DNA from: Stutzerimonas sp. S1
GTDB lineage: Bacteria; Pseudomonadota; Gammaproteobacteria; Pseudomonadales; Pseudomonadaceae
Assembly (NCBI RefSeq): GCF_025966695.1
Contig: NZ_JAOEIY010000004.1
Location: 62,001-126,000, forward strand
Length of the DNA: 64,000 nt
Direction of reading: 5' to 3'
Numbering within the stretch: the first letter of the stretch is position 1; each line of letters starts with the position of its first letter. A program made the translations under genes and the position numbers. Positions 61,375 through 64,000 of the stretch are shown one piece after another. The notes beneath the pieces are model-generated. The model saw only the letters and a program-made list of their open reading frames with translations, was not told where the DNA came from and searched no databases.

Positions 61375-64000
61375 ATGCGACCCATGACCGAACGCCCCCG
61401 CTTCGAGAATCCTTCGCAACCGCCCACACCAACCGAGCCAGAACCCGTTTCTGCCGGGGTTCCCCTTCAACAACCGCGCATCTGGCCGTTCGACCCCACA
61501 CAAAGCGAGCAACCCTGGCAAGACGCCACGGATATGCTGACCGTGTTGGGCGATGCCAATTTTGGCGTCTGGGCCTGGGAACTGAACACCGGCAGGGTGT
61601 TCTGGTCACGTCACAGCCAGACGTTGTTCGGTCTCGACGACGGTCCGTTGTCAGCCAACGGGGTCGAGTATCTGCAGTTGGTCGCCGAGGAGGATCGCTC
61701 GACGGTCGCGCGCCTGTTCGAATCGGTGCTACGCAACGACGAGCGACACATACGTCTGGAGCACAGGGTTCGCTGGCCGGATGGCAGCCTGCGCTGGCTA
61801 GAGATTACTGGTCAGCGTCATCGGGCACATAAAGCCGGGCAACCGATGCTGATTGGTGTGATTCGCGACAACACCGAGCAGCACCTGCAAGCCGAAGCAC
61901 TCCAGCAGAGCCAGGAACGTCTCCAGCTGGCGCTGGAATCGGTCGATCTGGGCACCTGGGACTGGCATATCCCAAGCGGCGAACTTTATGCATCGGCGCG
62001 AGCATCCGATCTGCAGGGCGCAATGACCGGTGCATATCAAGGCTCGTTCCAGGAGTTCTTCGCTCACGTCCCCAACGACGATCGCCAGAAAATGCGCCAG
62101 GCCTATGCCGACCTGATAAGCGGGCGCAATCAGGTGTATCAAGTGGTTTACCGGGCGCAGCTTGCCGATGGCAGCATTCGCCATCTGGAAAGTACCGCCA
62201 GACTATATCGAGACGAATCCGGCAAGCCGCTGCGCATGGCCGGCATCATCATGGACATCACCGAGCGGGTACTGCGGGAACAGCGTCTGAGTGCATCGGA
62301 GGAGAAGTTCGCCACGCTGTTCCAAGGCAGCCCCGATCCCATCAGTCTGACGCGAATCCGCGACGGCAGATTCCTAGAAATCAATCCGAGCTTCAGCAAG
62401 ACATTCGGTTGGTCAGCCACGGAGATCGTCGGTCGAACGGCGCCGGAAATCGGCTTCTGGAAGGACGAAACGCGTCGCCAGATGCTGTATGCACAGCTGT
62501 CACGCGACCGCAGCCTGGAGAATGCCGAGGCGGAGTTCCATACCGTCGACGGCCGCGTGGTCACTTGCGTGGTGTCCTGCCGCTTCATCCGCGTCGAACG
62601 TCGGCAATGCATCATCACCACGTTCCGCGATATCACCAAGCGCCAGCAGGCAGAGGCGGCATTGCGCGCCAGCGAAGCGAAGTTCGCCAAGGCGTTCCGT
62701 ACCAGCGCCGATGCCATCACTATCAGCGAACGGCACTCCGGCAAGTTTATCGAGGTCAACGAAGGCTTCTATCGGCTGACCGGCTATCACCCTACGGAGG
62801 TAATCGGGCGCTCTGCAGCTGAGCTGCGTCTGTGGCCCGGCGACCAACGTGCGCAAATCATCGCCACGGTGCAGCGCGAAGGACGGATGGTGAATCAGGA
62901 GATGATCGGCCAGGACCGTAGCGGCCAGATCAAGTCGATCGAAGTGTCCGTCGAGCCGATGGAGCTCAACGGCGTTGAATGCCTGTTGCTGACAGCCCGT
63001 GATGTCAGCCAGCTGAAGGCGGCCCAGGCGCAGGTCCATCACATGGCCTATCACGATCCCCTGACCAACCTGCCGAACCGCACGTTGCTGATGGAGCGAT
63101 TGAGTCAGCAGAGTGCCCTGCACAAGCGACACGAGCTGCGCGGCGCCCTGCTGTTTCTCGATCTGGACCATTTCAAACGCATCAATGACTCGCTCGGCCA
63201 CCCCGTCGGCGATGCGGTACTGAAGATGATCACCGCACGTCTGGAAGCCAGCATCCGCCATGAGGACACGGTCGCGCGGCTGGGCGGCGACGAATTCGTG
63301 GTACTGCTCACCGGTCTGACGGGAAAGCGCTCGCAGGTCACCCGTCATGTGCGCCAGGTGGCGGAGAAGCTACGCAAGCTGCTCGCTGAGCCAATGCTCT
63401 TCGACGGCCATCGCCTGCAGGTCACCCCGAGTATCGGTATCGCGCTGATTCCCGACCACGGCGACACGCCGGCCGACCTGCTGAAACGAGCCGACATCGC
63501 CCTGTACCGCGCCAAGGACGCCGGCCGCAATGCTATCCAGCTATTTCGCACAAGCATGCAGGAAGCTGCCAGTGCACGCCTGCGACTGGAGAACGAGCTG
63601 CGCCTGGCGCTGATGCGCAACGAGTTCGAACTGCATCTGCAACCCCAGGTCGATGCCCGCAGCGGCCTGATCATCGGCGCCGAAGCTCTGCTGCGCTGGT
63701 GTCATCCGTCACTCGGCCCACAGTCACCGCAGACGTTCATTCCGGTTCTCGAAGAAAGCGGGCTGATCATCGATGTCGGCGGCTGGGTCATCGACGAGGC
63801 GTGCCGGATTACCGCCAAACTGCTGGAGCAGCGGCTGGTGTCAGCCGAGCAATTCAGCCTTTGCGTCAACATCAGCCCTCGTCAGTTCCGCCAGAACGAC
63901 TTTGTCGAGCGCGTCTCGCTCGCCCTGGAACGCAGCGGTCTGCCGCGGCAAATGGTAAAGCTGGAAATCACCGAAAGCATTGTCATCCAGAATCTCGACG
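61375..64000 (+). CDS. multi-PAS GGDEF-EAL protein (5' part)
   Basis: Cyclic-di-GMP metabolism protein, cut by the right edge after 875 codons. Start ATG 61375 (MRPMTERPRFENPSQPP); ATG 61384 is an alternative. Four PAS-like domains lie at about residues 54-175, 183-300, 308-425 and 434-550. No signal peptide or membrane helix is evident. The GGDEF domain has the intact active site GGDEF at about 637-641 and an RxxD I-site (RHED) five residues before it, so it can make c-di-GMP under product inhibition. The EAL domain begins near 730 with EALLRW at 770; its remaining catalytic residues lie outside the window. Starts 24 nt after the LysR stop. Confidence 0.92.
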   Translation, partial: MRPMTERPRFENPSQPPTPTEPEPVSAGVPLQQPRIWPFDPTQSEQPWQDATDMLTVLGDANFGVWAWELNTGRVFWSRHSQTLFGLDDGPLSANGVEYLQLVAEEDRSTVARLFESVLRNDERHIRLEHRVRWPDGSLRWLEITGQRHRAHKAGQPMLIGVIRDNTEQHLQAEALQQSQERLQLALESVDLGTWDWHIPSGELYASARASDLQGAMTGAYQGSFQEFFAHVPNDDRQKMRQAYADLISGRNQVYQVVYRAQLADGSIRHLESTARLYRDESGKPLRMAGIIMDITERVLREQRLSASEEKFATLFQGSPDPISLTRIRDGRFLEINPSFSKTFGWSATEIVGRTAPEIGFWKDETRRQMLYAQLSRDRSLENAEAEFHTVDGRVVTCVVSCRFIRVERRQCIITTFRDITKRQQAEAALRASEAKFAKAFRTSADAITISERHSGKFIEVNEGFYRLTGYHPTEVIGRSAAELRLWPGDQRAQIIATVQREGRMVNQEMIGQDRSGQIKSIEVSVEPMELNGVECLLLTARDVSQLKAAQAQVHHMAYHDPLTNLPNRTLLMERLSQQSALHKRHELRGALLFLDLDHFKRINDSLGHPVGDAVLKMITARLEASIRHEDTVARLGGDEFVVLLTGLTGKRSQVTRHVRQVAEKLRKLLAEPMLFDGHRLQVTPSIGIALIPDHGDTPADLLKRADIALYRAKDAGRNAIQLFRTSMQEAASARLRLENELRLALMRNEFELHLQPQVDARSGLIIGAEALLRWCHPSLGPQSPQTFIPVLEESGLIIDVGGWVIDEACRITAKLLEQRLVSAEQFSLCVNISPRQFRQNDFVERVSLALERSGLPRQMVKLEITESIVIQNLD

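Overview
The window is high-GC chromosomal DNA from a gammaproteobacterium of the Pseudomonas group. I infer Pseudomonas sensu lato, probably a Stutzerimonas (P. stutzeri-like) lineage. The evidence is gene order: asd-usg-fimV-truA-trpF-accD-folC-dedD-cvpA-purF-metZ with leuCDB beside it matches the P. aeruginosa PA3107-PA3122 neighbourhood. It also carries a fused nuoCD, a cyanide-insensitive-type cioAB oxidase and a FimV hub protein. Almost everything is core chromosomal DNA; I see no prophage, insertion sequence or CRISPR array.

Region by region. 1-14768 (+) is the complex I operon, from the 3' end of nuoA to nuoN, closed by a strong intrinsic terminator. 15039-18530 (-) is an MMPL/RND-type membrane transporter with a YCF48/BNR beta-propeller partner. 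18828-25611 (-) holds pepN, then a DUF2797 protein, a YeaC (DUF1315) protein, a rhomboid protease, a metallophosphoesterase and nadK, several overlapping by 1-4 nt. 25800-28055 (+) holds a DUF1853 protein and a ChrA-type transporter. 28100-33122 (-) holds a PLP-dependent deaminase/desulfhydrase, a coiled-coil protein, an NTF2-like protein and fadH. 33304-35354 (+) is a membrane-anchored nitrilase-superfamily protein and an AraC regulator. 35355-38177 (-) is cioA-cioB with a tiny DUF2474 partner and a possible 28-codon gene. 38369-39750 (+) is a protealysin-like M4 metallopeptidase followed by an emfourin-like inhibitor. 40251-40440 (-) are tRNA-Asp(GTC) and tRNA-Val(CAC). 40698-43601 (+) is gspC-gspD (xcpP-xcpQ). 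43664-60294 (-) is the long biosynthetic and housekeeping block metZ to leuC. 60451-64000 (+) is a LysR regulator divergent from leuC, then the start of a large PAS-GGDEF-EAL protein cut by the window edge.

How the parts connect. Complex I and the cio oxidase are the entry and one exit of the respiratory chain. Asd, LeuBCD, MetZ, TrpF, AccD, FolC and PurF supply amino acids, fatty acids, folate and purines. Cell-envelope functions are interleaved: FimV (peptidoglycan-binding LysM, type IV pilus hub), a DedD-like SPOR protein, and the type II secretion pair.

The most unusual feature is the secretin GspD, which carries a C-terminal SPOR (septal peptidoglycan-binding) domain that closely resembles the SPOR domain of the DedD-like protein encoded about 3.6 kb away. 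The rest of the xcp gene set is not beside it. Other points worth attention are the protease/inhibitor pair, a double LysR-type operator between leuC and its divergent regulator, and a palindromic GTAGGGTGGA-type repeat found in two places, one of which supplies a stop codon.
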